Shown here in pieces: positions 12,320-21,220 of a DNA stretch of 64,000 bases. Each line of letters opens with the position of its first letter. Position 1 is the first letter of the stretch. The DNA is taken from positions 30,001 to 94,000 of the forward strand of contig NZ_JAMCOS010000001.1 of NCBI RefSeq assembly GCF_028069655.1. Direction: 5' to 3'. The position numbers were made by a program, and so were the translations under genes. Below the pieces are notes generated by a model that worked only from the letters and a program-made list of their open reading frames with translations, ran no database searches and was not told the origin of the DNA. Origin of the DNA: Acidovorax sp. NCPPB 4044. GTDB taxonomy: Bacteria; Pseudomonadota; Gammaproteobacteria; Burkholderiales; Burkholderiaceae_C.

Positions 12320-13228
12320 TCAGCACGTGCTGGGATGGGCGCGGGCGAAATCCGCGAACACCCGCAGCGGCTCCGGCACCAGGCGGTGGCCGGGGTAGTA
12401 CAGAAAGGGCCCCGGGAACCGGGGCCACCAGTCCTCGGCGATGGGCACGAGCGCCCCGCTGTCCAGGTGGGGCTGGAGCCAGCCCTTGAACAGGTACACG
12501 ACGCCCATCCCTGCGACGGCGGCATCCACCGCCAGTTCTGCGGCGGCCCCGGCTTGCACGATCAGCGCCGCGGCGGGATTGAGCCGCAGCGACTCTCCCT
12601 CCCGCTGGAATTCCCACGGGGGCATCGACCCGCTCTCGAAGCGCACGCGCAGGCATTCGTGGTCCATGAGTTCGCGGGGGTGCGCCACCGGCCCGCGCCG
12701 CTGCAGGTAGGCCGGTGCCGCCGCGCAGGCGAAATGCTGGACACGGGGCCCGATGGGGACCGCGATCATGTCCTGGTCGAGGCTTTCCCCGTAGCGGATG
12801 CCGGCATCGCAGCCCGCCGCCAGGACGTCGACGAAGCTGTCCTGGGCAATCACTTCCAGCAGGATGTTCGGGTAGGCGGCCCGGAAGCCGGGAACGATGG
12901 CCGGCAGCACCAGCTTCAGCGCCGATGCCGGCACGTTGAGGCGCAAGGTGCCCGCAGGCGTTCCACGGAGCGACCCGACCGTGTCCAGCGCCTGCGTGAC
13001 CTCGTTCAGCGCCGGCACCAGGCGCTCCAGCAGCCGGCGTCCGGCCTCCGTCGGCGATACGCTGCGCGTGGTGCGGTTCACCAGGCGCACCCCCACGTCC
13101 TCTTCGAGGTGGCGGACCGCATCGCTCACCGCCGAGGGGCTGACCCCCAGGTGCCGCGCGGCACCCCGGAATCCCTGGACCTGGATCACGGCGACGAAGG
13201 CGTGGAGATGGTTCAGGTCAGGGGTCAT
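12320..13228 (-). CDS. LysR-family transcriptional regulator
   Basis: 302-residue regulator. The winged HTH is at 1-62 (FRGAARHLGVSPSAVSDAVRHLEEDVGVRLVNRTTR) and the periplasmic-binding-type effector domain spans 90-300. The sequence around VNRTTRSVSPTEAG is typical of the CrgA/YafC-like subgroup that often controls an adjacent oxidoreductase. It is divergent from the aldo/keto reductase with a 94-base intergenic region containing a direct repeat that could be its operator. Effector unknown. Confidence 0.93.
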   Translation of the reverse strand: MTPDLNHLHAFVAVIQVQGFRGAARHLGVSPSAVSDAVRHLEEDVGVRLVNRTTRSVSPTEAGRRLLERLVPALNEVTQALDTVGSLRGTPAGTLRLNVPASALKLVLPAIVPGFRAAYPNILLEVIAQDSFVDVLAAGCDAGIRYGESLDQDMIAVPIGPRVQHFACAAAPAYLQRRGPVAHPRELMDHECLRVRFESGSMPPWEFQREGESLRLNPAAALIVQAGAAAELAVDAAVAGMGVVYLFKGWLQPHLDSGALVPIAEDWWPRFPGPFLYYPGHRLVPEPLRVFADFARAHPSTC

Positions 13229-13231
13229 TGT

Positions 13232-13278
13232 CCGGATTCTCGAACAGGCTGTGCTGATTGCGCCGGATTATCAAACAG
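13232..13278. promoter_or_regulatory. Direct-repeat operator candidate between lysR and aldo/keto reductase
   Basis: CCGGATTCTCGAACAG (13232-13247) recurs as CCGGATTATCAAACAG (13263-13278): 14 of 16 bases match and the starts are 31 bp apart, about three helical turns. Each half contains TTnTCnAA. This geometry in a divergent LysR intergenic region suggests the two binding sites of a tetrameric LysR regulator. Inference only. Confidence 0.5.
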
Positions 13279-13322
13279 CCACACCGTCCATAGACTGCCT
13301 CCATTCAACGAAAGGCAGGCAC

Positions 13323-14216
13323 ATGGACAATTTGGAACACGCCGGGGTTTTCCCGCTCGGAGACCGCCAGGTGAACCGCATCGGGTACGGCACCATGCAA
13401 CTCGCAGGCCCGGGCGTCTTCGGCCCCCCGAGGGACCGCCAGGCCGCGCTGGCGGTGCTGCGCACGGCCGTGGAGCGCGGCGTCAACCACATCGATACCG
13501 CCGACTTCTACGGGCCGCACGCCACCAACCAGATCGTCCGCGAGGCGCTCGGCCCCCATGCCGGCGATCTCACCATCGCCACCAAGGTGGGCGTGGGGCG
13601 CGATGGCCAGGGCGCCTGGCTGAAGGCCGATGCGCCCGATGAGCTGCGGCAGGCCGTTCACGACAACCTGCGCAACCTGGGCCTGGAGGTGCTGGACATC
13701 GTGAACTTCCGCGTGATGCTCGATGCCATGGCACCCAGGGAAGGCTCCATCGAAGAGCCGCTGGCCACGCTGGCAGCGCTTCAGAAGGAAGGGCTGATCC
13801 GGCATATCGGGCTCAGCAACGTGACGCCGGCCCAGTTGGCGCAGGCGAGGCGCATCTGCAAAGTGGCGTGCGTGCAGAACCACTACAACCTGGTCCACCG
13901 GGCCGACGACGCGATGGTGGATCTCCTGGCGCGGGAGGGCATTCCCTATGTGCCCTTCTTCCCCCTGGGTGGGTTCACGCCGGTGCAATCGACGGCCCTG
14001 TCGGAGATCGCGCTGCGCCTGGAGGCCACGCCCCTGCAGGTGGCCCTGGCATGGCTGCTGAAGCGGTCGCCCAACCTGCTGCTGATCCCTGGCACCTCGT
14101 CGGTCACGCACCTGCAGCAGAACCTGGCGGCGGCCCATGTCGAGCTGCCGGCGGACGCGATGAGCGCGCTGGAGGGCATCCCGGCAGGCTCCGCGCCGCC
14201 TCCCGCGGCACACTGA
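13323..14216 (+). CDS. Aldo/keto reductase
   Basis: 297-residue TIM-barrel NADPH oxidoreductase. The catalytic set is recognisable: Asp and Tyr in HIDTADFYG, Lys in TIATKVGVG. The usual histidine segment is altered to DIVNFRVML, where many family members have a DLYQ-H-like strand, so the fourth residue is uncertain. The C-terminal cofactor motif is LLLIPGTSSVTHLQQN. Resembles oxidoreductases of the YdbC/pyridoxal reductase-like group. Divergently transcribed from the LysR gene, its probable regulator. Confidence 0.92.
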   Translation: MDNLEHAGVFPLGDRQVNRIGYGTMQLAGPGVFGPPRDRQAALAVLRTAVERGVNHIDTADFYGPHATNQIVREALGPHAGDLTIATKVGVGRDGQGAWLKADAPDELRQAVHDNLRNLGLEVLDIVNFRVMLDAMAPREGSIEEPLATLAALQKEGLIRHIGLSNVTPAQLAQARRICKVACVQNHYNLVHRADDAMVDLLAREGIPYVPFFPLGGFTPVQSTALSEIALRLEATPLQVALAWLLKRSPNLLLIPGTSSVTHLQQNLAAAHVELPADAMSALEGIPAGSAPPPAAH

Positions 14217-14230
14217 ATTCCACCGCGGCT

Positions 14231-14623
14231 TCAGGCCAGGAGCACGCCGAGCCTGTGGTTCAGCACGTCCAATGGCGTGCCGGTCGCGGGCAACGGGTGC
14301 ACTTCGGCGCCGTCGACGAACAGCAGCGTGGGATAGGACACGGCACCGAGCTGCCCGGCCATCGCGAAGTCCCGGTGGGCCTGGCGTTCTGCCGGGCCCT
14401 CCCGGAGGTCGCGGAGCACGGCAGAGGCGTCCAGGCCGTTGGCGTCCGCGATGCCGGCGATGGTGCCGGGGTCCGAGAGGCTCAGGCCGTGTCCGTAGAA
14501 CGCCGCCTGCAGCGCGTGCGCCCAGTGCACGGCACGCTCCGGCGCCTGCGCCTGCGCGGCCGCCGTGGACAGGGTGAGGGCCGCGGCGGCAGCCAGGTGG
14601 GTGAGAGTGCGGGTGGCGTTCAT
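14231..14623 (-). pseudogene. Truncated DsbA/FrnE-like thioredoxin-fold protein with signal peptide
   Basis: 130 residues. A clear signal peptide (residues 1-26, THLAAAAALTLSTAAAQAQ) is followed directly by the C-terminal half of a DsbA/FrnE-type oxidoreductase: ALQAAFYGHGLSLSDP, helical insert, then cis-Pro loop VSYPTLLFVDGAEV. The N-terminal half that should carry the CxxC active site is absent and no cysteine remains, so it cannot be a normal thiol oxidoreductase. Family members are about 200 residues. Its start overlaps the beginning of a truncated LysR gene on the other strand, which suggests that one deletion damaged both. It may still be expressed as a small exported protein. Confidence 0.6.
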
Positions 14624-15203
14624 GGGATTCTCCGATCGGCAGCGGACGGCTGCCGACCTGGTCATGGTGGACCGCACCGTGGACCTGGTCCAGGACCGCA
14701 TCGACCTCGCCATTCGCCTGAGCCACCGCATCGACGACGGGCTGGTCGCGCGGCGGCTGGCCGCGTGCCGCTCGGTGCTCTGCGCTTCGCCCGCCTACCT
14801 CCAGCGCGCAGGCACGCCGCAGACTCCCGCGGACCTGGCGTCGCACCGGTGCGTGATGCACAGCAATGCATTCGCCCAGTCCTTCCAGCTCCGGAGGGGC
14901 GCCGAAGTCGCCTCCGTCGCCGCGAAGGGAACGCTCACGGCCAACGAAACGTCCATCGTGCGGGCCGCGGCGCTCGCAGGCGGCGGAATCGCGATGCTGC
15001 CCACGTATTACGTGGGCGAGGCCTTGGCACGCGGGCTGCTGCAGGTGGTATTGCCGGGGTACGAACTCGACGCCATGAGCATCCACGCCGTCTACCTGTC
15101 GCGCCGCCACCAGCCGCTGGCGCTGCGCCGGCTCATCGAATTCCTGGCGGAGCGGTTCGGCGGCGACGTCGCTCCCTGGGACTGGGGCGCGGCGGCCGGT
15201 TAG
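14622..15203 (+). pseudogene. LysR-family regulator, N-terminally truncated
   Basis: Encodes only the effector-binding half of a LysR protein: DLVQDRIDLAIRLSHRIDDGLVAR, CASPAYLQRAG, ALAGGGIAMLPTYYVGEAL, and a C-terminal RLIEFLAERF segment. The HTH and linker (about 110 residues) are missing. The frame opens at an ATG at 14622 but the sequence before TADLVMVDRT does not look like any LysR segment. Intact members have about 300 residues against 193 here, so regulation is unlikely. Together with the truncated DsbA-like gene this marks a deletion joint near 14620-14645. Confidence 0.7.
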
Positions 15204-15313
15204 CGCAGCCGAGGGCCGTGCGGTGTCGCGCGCGCCGCAATGCCCGCCCCCTGGCCGCAGGCCGCCTCGCACGCAGGCGCCCTCAGCCTTCGGCCGGCTG
15301 GATGTGCCGGGGT

Positions 15314-15375
15314 TTCGCATCCCGGCCAAGTGCTTCGCCACGGCTTGCAGGCCGGGCGCCGGGCGTCTGCATACT
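15314..15375 (+). promoter_or_regulatory. PIP box with -10 element (HrpX/HrpB-type promoter)
   Basis: TTCGC (15314-15318), 15 bases, TTCGC (15334-15338), 31 bases, CATACT (15370-15375). This fits the plant-inducible-promoter rule TTCGB-N15-TTCGB-N30-32-YANNNT exactly. That rule is established for hrp regulons of Xanthomonas, Ralstonia and Acidovorax. The following gene starts about 40 bases after the -10 element. Confidence 0.85.
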
Positions 15376-15415
15376 GGATCGGGCCACCCCCATCGATGGC
15401 AGAGAGAGAGTCGTT

Positions 15416-17110
15416 TTGCTGCAGAAATTATTTCGGAATGCTCCGAAAATCCCTGCCGGTGCTGCAGGCGCCGGCCATGGAGGCTCGTCTTCCACACCCG
15501 CGTCCACTGCGCCGGCCGCATTGAGGGCTCCGCCAGGACTGCGCAGTGCGCCCAAGCCGCCCCAGGGCGCAGCAGCGCACCTTTCTCCGGTCCGCAGCCC
15601 GGTGCCCCGGGTGCCGGTGGCAAGCGCGGCGGGCGATTCACCAGCGGCCTCCACCCTGGAAAGCCACTTACCCACCGATGGGTCGCTGGGCGAGATCCGG
15701 CCCCACTCCTCCGACGACGACGCGCCCTCTTCGTCAGCGGTACAGCAGTCCCGGACAGCCCCCCGCCAGACGCTGGGAGCGTTGTTGGCCGAGGAGCTGC
15801 GTCAGGAACAAGCCGAGAAGGGCGAAAAGGCCACGCAGGCCCGGCGAGACGCGCTGGTGCCACTGGGACAGCTGGTGCACGCCGCCTTGCCCGACGGAGG
15901 GCGCACCATGAAGCGGCTCAAGGCACGGGCGGCCAGAAAGCACCCGGCCACGGTGGCCGACCGATTGAACGCGATCCGCAATGGAGCTCCCAAGCCGATG
16001 CAGGGGGAGCGCAGGAAGGCGTTCGAGGTACTGGTGCGCAGCGATCTGCTGGCGATCGCCGACACCGGCGGGATCGATCCGTTGGTTGCGGTCGACAAAA
16101 TGGCCGAAGCCCTGGAGGAGTCCATCCTGGGCCAGGGCATTCTTCCGAGCGATCGGCAGCTGCTGGATGAGGTGCTGGATGGCCTGTCGATCGATCGCCT
16201 GTACACGCGGCTGAATCTGAAGATGACGGACGACACCATGCCCGCCTTTACCAATGCCCAGGTGCTGCAGACCCCGACGAGGCTGGGAGAGGGCCGCTCC
16301 AACACGGTGTACGAAGTCGAGATCCAGAACACGGATGGCGCTGCGATGGCCGCGGTTTTCAAGCCGCTCGCCCACGAGCCACCCGATCCTGCCGAGTGGA
16401 GTGTGGTTGCCAGATTGACGGGCATCTCCAGGGAAGATCCGCAAACGGCGATGCGCAATCTCGCCACCGTGGCGTATGCACGGAAGCTCGGGTTCCACGT
16501 GGTCACCGACACGCGCGTGGCGCTGATCAATATCGGACAAGATCCCTTCGAACCCGCGCTGGGTCTGGTCATGGAGCGTGCCCAAGGCAGGCCCGCCGAA
16601 GAGGTCGATGCGCGCACCCTGGTCCAGGCGAACGTGTGCGCCGAGGTGATGAAGCTCCAGCTGCTCGACCATCTGACCGGCGAAGCCGATCGCCACGACA
16701 AGAATTACTTCATCCACGTCGGGCAGGATGGCCGAGCCAAGGTCATGGGCATCGACAACGACAACTGCTTCGGTGCGGAATTGACCGCTCCGGACGGTGC
16801 CCAGCCGGATCTGGAAGACCCGCAACGCAGGGCGTTCCACGGGACGGCGCTTCCCCCGGTGGTGGATACCGACATGGAGCGCGCCATCCTTGCGCTCACG
16901 GAAGAAGACATTCGATCCATGCTGGACGACAAGCTCAACGATGCCGAGATCGCCGCTGCGATCCAGCGTTACCAGGGCGTCCGGCAGCACCTGGCCGGCC
17001 TGCGGGACACCGGCGGGGTCATCGAGCCGCACGAATGGGGCCGGCCGGATGTGCTGCAGCGCCTGACCCCGGCGAACAGCTATCTGGGCCGCGAACTCGA
17101 ATTCGCATAG
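15416..17110 (+). CDS. Putative type III effector with PI4K-II/HipA-like kinase fold
   Basis: About 564 residues if the TTG at 15416 is used; it follows AGAGAGAGAG and no in-frame ATG exists nearby (the next is 15908). The first 140 residues are Ser/Pro/Ala-rich and disordered, typical of type III secretion leaders. The C-terminal half reads as an atypical kinase. It has a GEGRSNTVYEVE strand-loop near 290, Lys316 in AAVFKPLA (compare VFKP of type II PI4-kinases), DRHDKN at 425-430 as catalytic loop, and GIDNDNCFG with Asp447/Asp449 as metal-binding segment. A complete PIP box precedes it. No transmembrane segment. Likely injected into plant cells to phosphorylate a protein or lipid; substrate unknown. 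I do not recognise a named effector family. Confidence 0.75.
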   Translation: MLQKLFRNAPKIPAGAAGAGHGGSSSTPASTAPAALRAPPGLRSAPKPPQGAAAHLSPVRSPVPRVPVASAAGDSPAASTLESHLPTDGSLGEIRPHSSDDDAPSSSAVQQSRTAPRQTLGALLAEELRQEQAEKGEKATQARRDALVPLGQLVHAALPDGGRTMKRLKARAARKHPATVADRLNAIRNGAPKPMQGERRKAFEVLVRSDLLAIADTGGIDPLVAVDKMAEALEESILGQGILPSDRQLLDEVLDGLSIDRLYTRLNLKMTDDTMPAFTNAQVLQTPTRLGEGRSNTVYEVEIQNTDGAAMAAVFKPLAHEPPDPAEWSVVARLTGISREDPQTAMRNLATVAYARKLGFHVVTDTRVALINIGQDPFEPALGLVMERAQGRPAEEVDARTLVQANVCAEVMKLQLLDHLTGEADRHDKNYFIHVGQDGRAKVMGIDNDNCFGAELTAPDGAQPDLEDPQRRAFHGTALPPVVDTDMERAILALTEEDIRSMLDDKLNDAEIAAAIQRYQGVRQHLAGLRDTGGVIEPHEWGRPDVLQRLTPANSYLGRELEFA

Positions 17111-17309
17111 CCTCGCGCGGGGGCGGGGCGCTGCCTTCGCCGAGGTCGCGAAGCTCCCATGGCTGACCCGTCGTGGCCGCGCCGTGGCTCTCATGCGCCC
17201 GATCCGGGCGAGCCGAGCCGGCTCCAGAATGCGTCGGGCTGCCCGGGGCGGGCACCGACGACGAAGCCCGGTGCGGCCATGGAGGGCCGCTCCCCGGACC
17301 GGGCCATGT

Positions 17310-18047
17310 TCACGGAGCAGGGCGGTGCGGAGCCGGGGCACGCGGCAGCTCCAGCGGGCCGGGCCCTTGCTGGCGCGGCGCGCCCGCACCCGCGAAGCAG
17401 CGCACCGGCGCCGCGTCGCCCAGCACCGTGATCGCTTCGCCGCGCACGCGCAGCCCCGTGCCCTCGGGCAGGCCGACCACCGGCACCTGCGGGTTGAGCG
17501 TGCCGAATTCGCGCAGGCGTTCCTCGCGGGTTTCGCCGCGGTGGCCGGGGGGGTGGGCGTCGGTGTAGTGCGCGTTGATCTGGAAGGGCACGAGGCCCAG
17601 GGCGTCGAAGCCGCCCGGGTCGGTGATCGGCATGTCGTTGGTGGTGCGGAGGGTGGGGCAGGCCACGTTGGAGCCCGCGCTCCAGCCCAGGTACGACGCC
17701 TCGCCCGCGCGCACGCGCCCGGCGATCGCCTCCAGCAGCCCCCGCCGGCGCAGATGGCCCAGCAGCGCGAAGGTGTTGCCGCCGCCCACCACGATGAAAC
17801 GCGCCTGCCGGACGGCGGCCACCGGGTCCGCCGCGCGGTGGGCCGAGGCCACGGCCAGGCCGAGCGGGGCCAGCGCGCCCGCCACCTGGGCCTCGTAGTC
17901 GTCCCAGCCGCGCGAGACGCCCGCGAAGGGCATGAACAGCGCGTCGCCGGGCACGGGCTGCGCGGCGGCCCAGTCGGCGATCCAGCCGCGGGCGTGGGTG
18001 AGGTAGCCGGCATCGCTGCTGGAGTTGCTGAGGAGCAGGAGGTTCAT
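17310..18047 (-). CDS. pepE: Peptidase E-like S51 serine peptidase (alpha-aspartyl dipeptidase)
   Basis: 245 residues with the class I glutamine-amidotransferase-like fold of PepE/cyanophycinase. The nucleophile elbow GWSAGSNVA places Ser123, and IVVGGGNTFALL is the oxyanion loop. His in NAHYTDAHPPGH and the Asp of the TNDMPITDPGGF segment complete the expected Ser-His-Asp set. It would cleave Asp-X dipeptides in the cytoplasm. The C-terminal tail after CFAGAGAP is proline-rich and not conserved. The region 17111-17309 between it and the effector gene holds nothing I can identify. Confidence 0.85.
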   Translation of the reverse strand: MNLLLLSNSSSDAGYLTHARGWIADWAAAQPVPGDALFMPFAGVSRGWDDYEAQVAGALAPLGLAVASAHRAADPVAAVRQARFIVVGGGNTFALLGHLRRRGLLEAIAGRVRAGEASYLGWSAGSNVACPTLRTTNDMPITDPGGFDALGLVPFQINAHYTDAHPPGHRGETREERLREFGTLNPQVPVVGLPEGTGLRVRGEAITVLGDAAPVRCFAGAGAPRQQGPGPLELPRAPAPHRPAP

Positions 18048-18146
18048 GGCGGGGGCGGTGGTGGACGGATGCGGTGGATGGGGGCCGGGGCGCGGCGGTG
18101 CGGACTCCGGGAGGCCAGGAGAGCGCAAAGAGATCGGGGAAATATT

Positions 18147-18190
18147 TGCTATATAAATAATAGCAAACTATTCAATGGATCCGGCGGCAT
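18147..18190 (+). repeat. 44-bp interspersed repeat, copy B (intergenic)
   Basis: TGCT-N11-AGCA-N20-GGCAT. The AT-rich palindrome TGCTAT...ATAGCA is followed by CTATTCAATGGATCCGGCGGCAT. Located between pepE and the DUF421 gene. Closest to copy A in sequence. Confidence 0.85.
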
Positions 18191-18222
18191 GGAGCATGAA
18201 ACACTCCAATCCCGGGTGGCGC

Positions 18223-18723
18223 TCAGGTCCGGTCGGCAGTGCCGCCGCCGGCGCTGTCGCGCTCGCGCAGCACCACGGTGATCTGTCCGTTGGTCTCGAT
18301 GGTGGCCCGCTCCACCTCGTGCAGGTGCAGGCAGCCGCCGGCGCGCAGCGCGGCGGCGAGGTCTTCGGCCGACAGCAGTTCGCGCCGCATGAGGTGGCGG
18401 TCCACACGGCCCTGGTCGACCAGCGTCTGCGGGCGGCCGTCCACCAGGTGCCCCAGGCGGGGGAAGCGGAAGGTGAGCCGCGCCAGCACCACGTGGCAGC
18501 CGATGAGGGTGGCGGCCGAGAGCAGCCCGCCGACCAGCGAGTTGTCGCCCGCGTTCATCGAGTTCTGCACGGCATTCGAGAGGATCAGCAGCAGCACGAG
18601 GTCGAACGGCGCGAACTGCCCCGTCTGCCGCTTGCCCGTCAGGCGCAGGAACACCAGCAGGAACGCATACACCACCACGCCGCGCAGGATGAATTCCCAC
18701 CAAGGCACGCTCAGGGCCCACAT
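18223..18723 (-). CDS. DUF421-family membrane protein (YetF/YcaP-like)
   Basis: 166 residues. Two to three N-terminal transmembrane helices ([17 protein letters not shown], and [16 protein letters not shown] onward) are followed by the family motif [14 protein letters not shown], and then a cytoplasmic alpha/beta domain with [22 protein letters not shown]. Function of the family is unknown; members sit in the inner membrane. The C-terminal tail is short and polar. It is divergent from the YchJ-like gene. Length is slightly below the usual 170-230. Confidence 0.87.
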   Translation of the reverse strand: MWALSVPWWEFILRGVVVYAFLLVFLRLTGKRQTGQFAPFDLVLLLILSNAVQNSMNAGDNSLVGGLLSAATLIGCHVVLARLTFRFPRLGHLVDGRPQTLVDQGRVDRHLMRRELLSAEDLAAALRAGGCLHLHEVERATIETNGQITVVLRERDSAGGGTADRT

Positions 18724-18843
18724 CGTCGATCTCCCGGAAGAAGAGGAAACGGCGCGGCCATCGCGCCGCGCCGGCCGCGAGTGTGCCACCGGCGGAGCAT
18801 CTGCAAGAATGCGGGCCCGCTCCAACGCCGACGACGACTGGCC

Positions 18844-19272
18844 GTGTCGCCTCCCTCCCTCTCCAGCGCTTCCCCCTGCCCCTGCGGGCGGCTTTCCAGC
18901 GGGCGCGCGCCGCTGCCGTACGCGCAGTGCTGCGGGCGCTACCTGGACCACTGGGACGCATCGCCCGCGCCCGATGCCGAGAGCCTGATGCGGTCGCGCT
19001 ACACCGCCTTCGTGCGCGGCGACGCCGGCTACCTGCGCGCTACCTGGGCGCCGGAGCACCGCCCGGCGTCGGTGGAGTTCGATCCCGGCGTGCGCTGGCT
19101 CGGCCTGGAGGTGCGCAGCCACCGCACCACCGGCCCGGACCGCGCCGAGGTGGAGTTCGTAGCCCGCCAGCGCGATGCCGGCGGCCGCGCGCACCGCCTG
19201 CACGAGCGCAGCCGCTTCGTGCGCGAGGGCGGGCGCTGGTTCTACGTGGACGGCGAGTTCCCGCGCGGCTGA
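18844..19272 (+). CDS. YchJ/UPF0225-family protein with SEC-C-like motif
   Basis: 142 residues from a GTG start. It begins with a SEC-C-type zinc motif CPCG...YAQCCGRYL, then the conserved [22 protein letters not shown] helix pair and an NTF2-like beta domain ending [15 protein letters not shown]. Biochemical role is unknown; related proteins have been linked to protein-quality or translocation processes through their SEC-C fold. The start is set at 18844 because the cysteine motif must be included and no ATG is available in frame. Confidence 0.85.
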   Translation: MSPPSLSSASPCPCGRLSSGRAPLPYAQCCGRYLDHWDASPAPDAESLMRSRYTAFVRGDAGYLRATWAPEHRPASVEFDPGVRWLGLEVRSHRTTGPDRAEVEFVARQRDAGGRAHRLHERSRFVREGGRWFYVDGEFPRG

Positions 19273-19337
19273 CCCCGTTCTCGTTCCCTTCCCGCCCCTC
19301 CCGCTCCTTTCGCCGTTTCCTCACGCCTGCCGCCACG

Positions 19338-21180
19338 ATGCCGACCGCTCCCGACAGCCACTATCCCGACGCGTGGCACACCGAGCCCGCCGCCGATGCC
19401 GAGGCGTCCAGCGCCGGGCTCGATCTGGCGGTGCGCCGCCGGCTGATGCACTCGCTGGCGTCGCGCGGCGGTGCCTCGGAGATCCCCGCGATCGTCATCC
19501 CGGGTGTGCTGACCTGGATGCACGCGCGCAGCGGAGCGGCGCCCGGCCCGATGCTCGCGTGGTGGGGCGCGTTCCTGGTCTTCGCGGGCGTGCTGTGGAC
19601 GATGCAGCGTCGTTTCCTGCGCGACACCGCGCTGCCCGATGCCGTGGTCGTCCCGCGCTGGGAGCGCATCTTCCAGGTGCTGGCGGCGGCGGACGGCCTG
19701 CTCTGGGCCGTGCCCATCGTGCTCACGCACGGGGCGCCGCAGGAGTTCCGGCTCATGGTGTACCTGGTCGTGTGCGCGGTGACCGCCTCGGGCACGACCT
19801 TCCTGGCGCCGATGCCCCGCGTGTTCCTGCCGTTCTTCGCGGCCATCTACGGGCCGACGCTGGGTGCGGTGGTCTGGTACTTCCCCGAGCGCTGGGAGGC
19901 CATGCTCGCGCTGGTGGTGCTGTATGGCGGCGTCATCTCGCGGCACGCCTGGGGCGCGCGGCGCTTCGTCGTGCAGCAGGTGGAGATGGAGCGCCAGCGC
20001 CTGCTGCTGGCCGAGCGCTACCTCGCGGCCAAGGAAGAGGCCGAGCGCGCGCTGGAGGAGAAGAACCGGTTCCTCTCCACCGCCAGCCACGACCTGCGCC
20101 AGCCGCTGCACGCGATGGGCCTGCTGGTGGAGACCGCGCTGCAGCGCAATGGCGACGCGCGGCTGGCCCCGGTGCTGGACGGCATCCAGGACTGCGCGGT
20201 CGCTCACCTTCCTCTTCAATGCGCTGCTCGATCTCTCCCGGCTGGAGTCGGGCACCTACGCCGTGCGGCGCGAGGAAGTGCCCCTGGCCGCGGTGTTCGG
20301 CGACGTGGCGACGGTGTTCGGCCCCGATGCGCTGCAGCGCGGCCTGCGGCTGCGGATCGCGCTGCCGCGCCGCCGCCATGCCGCCGTGCATGCCGACGCC
20401 GCCCTGCTGCGGCAGATGGTGTTCAACCTCGTGCAGAACGCGCTGCGCTACACGCGCTCGGGCGGGGTGCTGATCGGGGCGCGCTGGCGCGGCGGCGCCT
20501 GGCGCGTCGAGGTCTGGGACACCGGCGCGGGCGTGCCGCTGGAGGACCAGCACCGCATCTACGCACCGTTCTACCGCGGCGGCACGCGCTGGACGCAGGA
20601 GGTGGCGGGGCATGGCCTGGGGCTGTCGGTGGTGGCGCGGTCGGCGCGGCTGATCGGCGCGGACTACGGCTTCGAATCGGCGCCGGGCCGGGGCTCGTGC
20701 TTCTGGCTCACGCTCGAAGCCGCGCACGGGCCCGCCGCCGCGCCGCGCGGGGCCCCCGCGCCGGCCGTGGCGCCACGCGCGCCCTGGCAGGAACGGCTGG
20801 CCTCGCTGGAGGGCACCTGCCTGCTGGTGGAGGACGACCCGCAGGTGGCGCGCGCCGTGTCGGATCTGCTGCAGTCGTGGGGCGTGCGCGTGGAAGTGGC
20901 CGCGACGGCGGCGCAGGCCCTGGCGTGCGTGGACCGGGGCTGCCTGCCCGATGCCGTGCTGTGCGACGAGCGCCTGGGCGCCGGCCAGAGCGGCTTCGCG
21001 GTGCTGCAGGAGCTGCTGCAGTGCTGCCCCGCCGCGCGCGGTGCCATCGTGAGCGGCGAGCACGACGCGGCCGCGCTGGCGCAGGCCGAGGACGAGGGCT
21101 ACCTCGTGTTCCGCAAGCCGCTCGCGCCCGAGGCGCTGCACGCCGTGCTGTCCCGCTGGCTGGGCACGGCCGGGCACTGA
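19338..21180 (+). pseudogene. Hybrid sensor histidine kinase/response regulator, frameshifted
   Basis: Two overlapping frames make one protein of about 613 residues. The first half has four to six hydrophobic segments (for example MLAWWGAFLVFAGVLW), a short coiled coil, and the H-box FLSTASHDLRQPLHAMGLL. The second half continues SLTFLFNALLDLSRLESG, N-box LVQNALRY, G boxes VWDTGAGVP and GHGLGLSVV, then a receiver domain beginning TCLLVEDDPQVARAVSDLL. The frame breaks at 20193-20200, where TGCGCGGTCG appears to be a 2-base contraction of a GCGCG run. As read, translation in the first frame enters junk after QDCA. It faces the LuxR-type regulator gene, its probable partner. Confidence 0.8.
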
Positions 21181-21220
21181 ACTGCACGCGCGGCGCAGCA
21201 CGGCGGCCCGTGCGCCGCCG

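Noticed and set aside
15289..15318. Alternative PIP-like pair TTCGG at 15289 and TTCGC at 15314
   Set aside because: The spacing is 20 bases; the accepted pair 15314/15334 has the required 15 and a matching -10 element.
13305..15863. Minus-strand open frame of 852 codons across the aldo/keto reductase and effector start
   Set aside because: Spans several genes and a PIP-box promoter on the other strand without any coherent fold; only the short 14231-14623 segment in another frame is credible.
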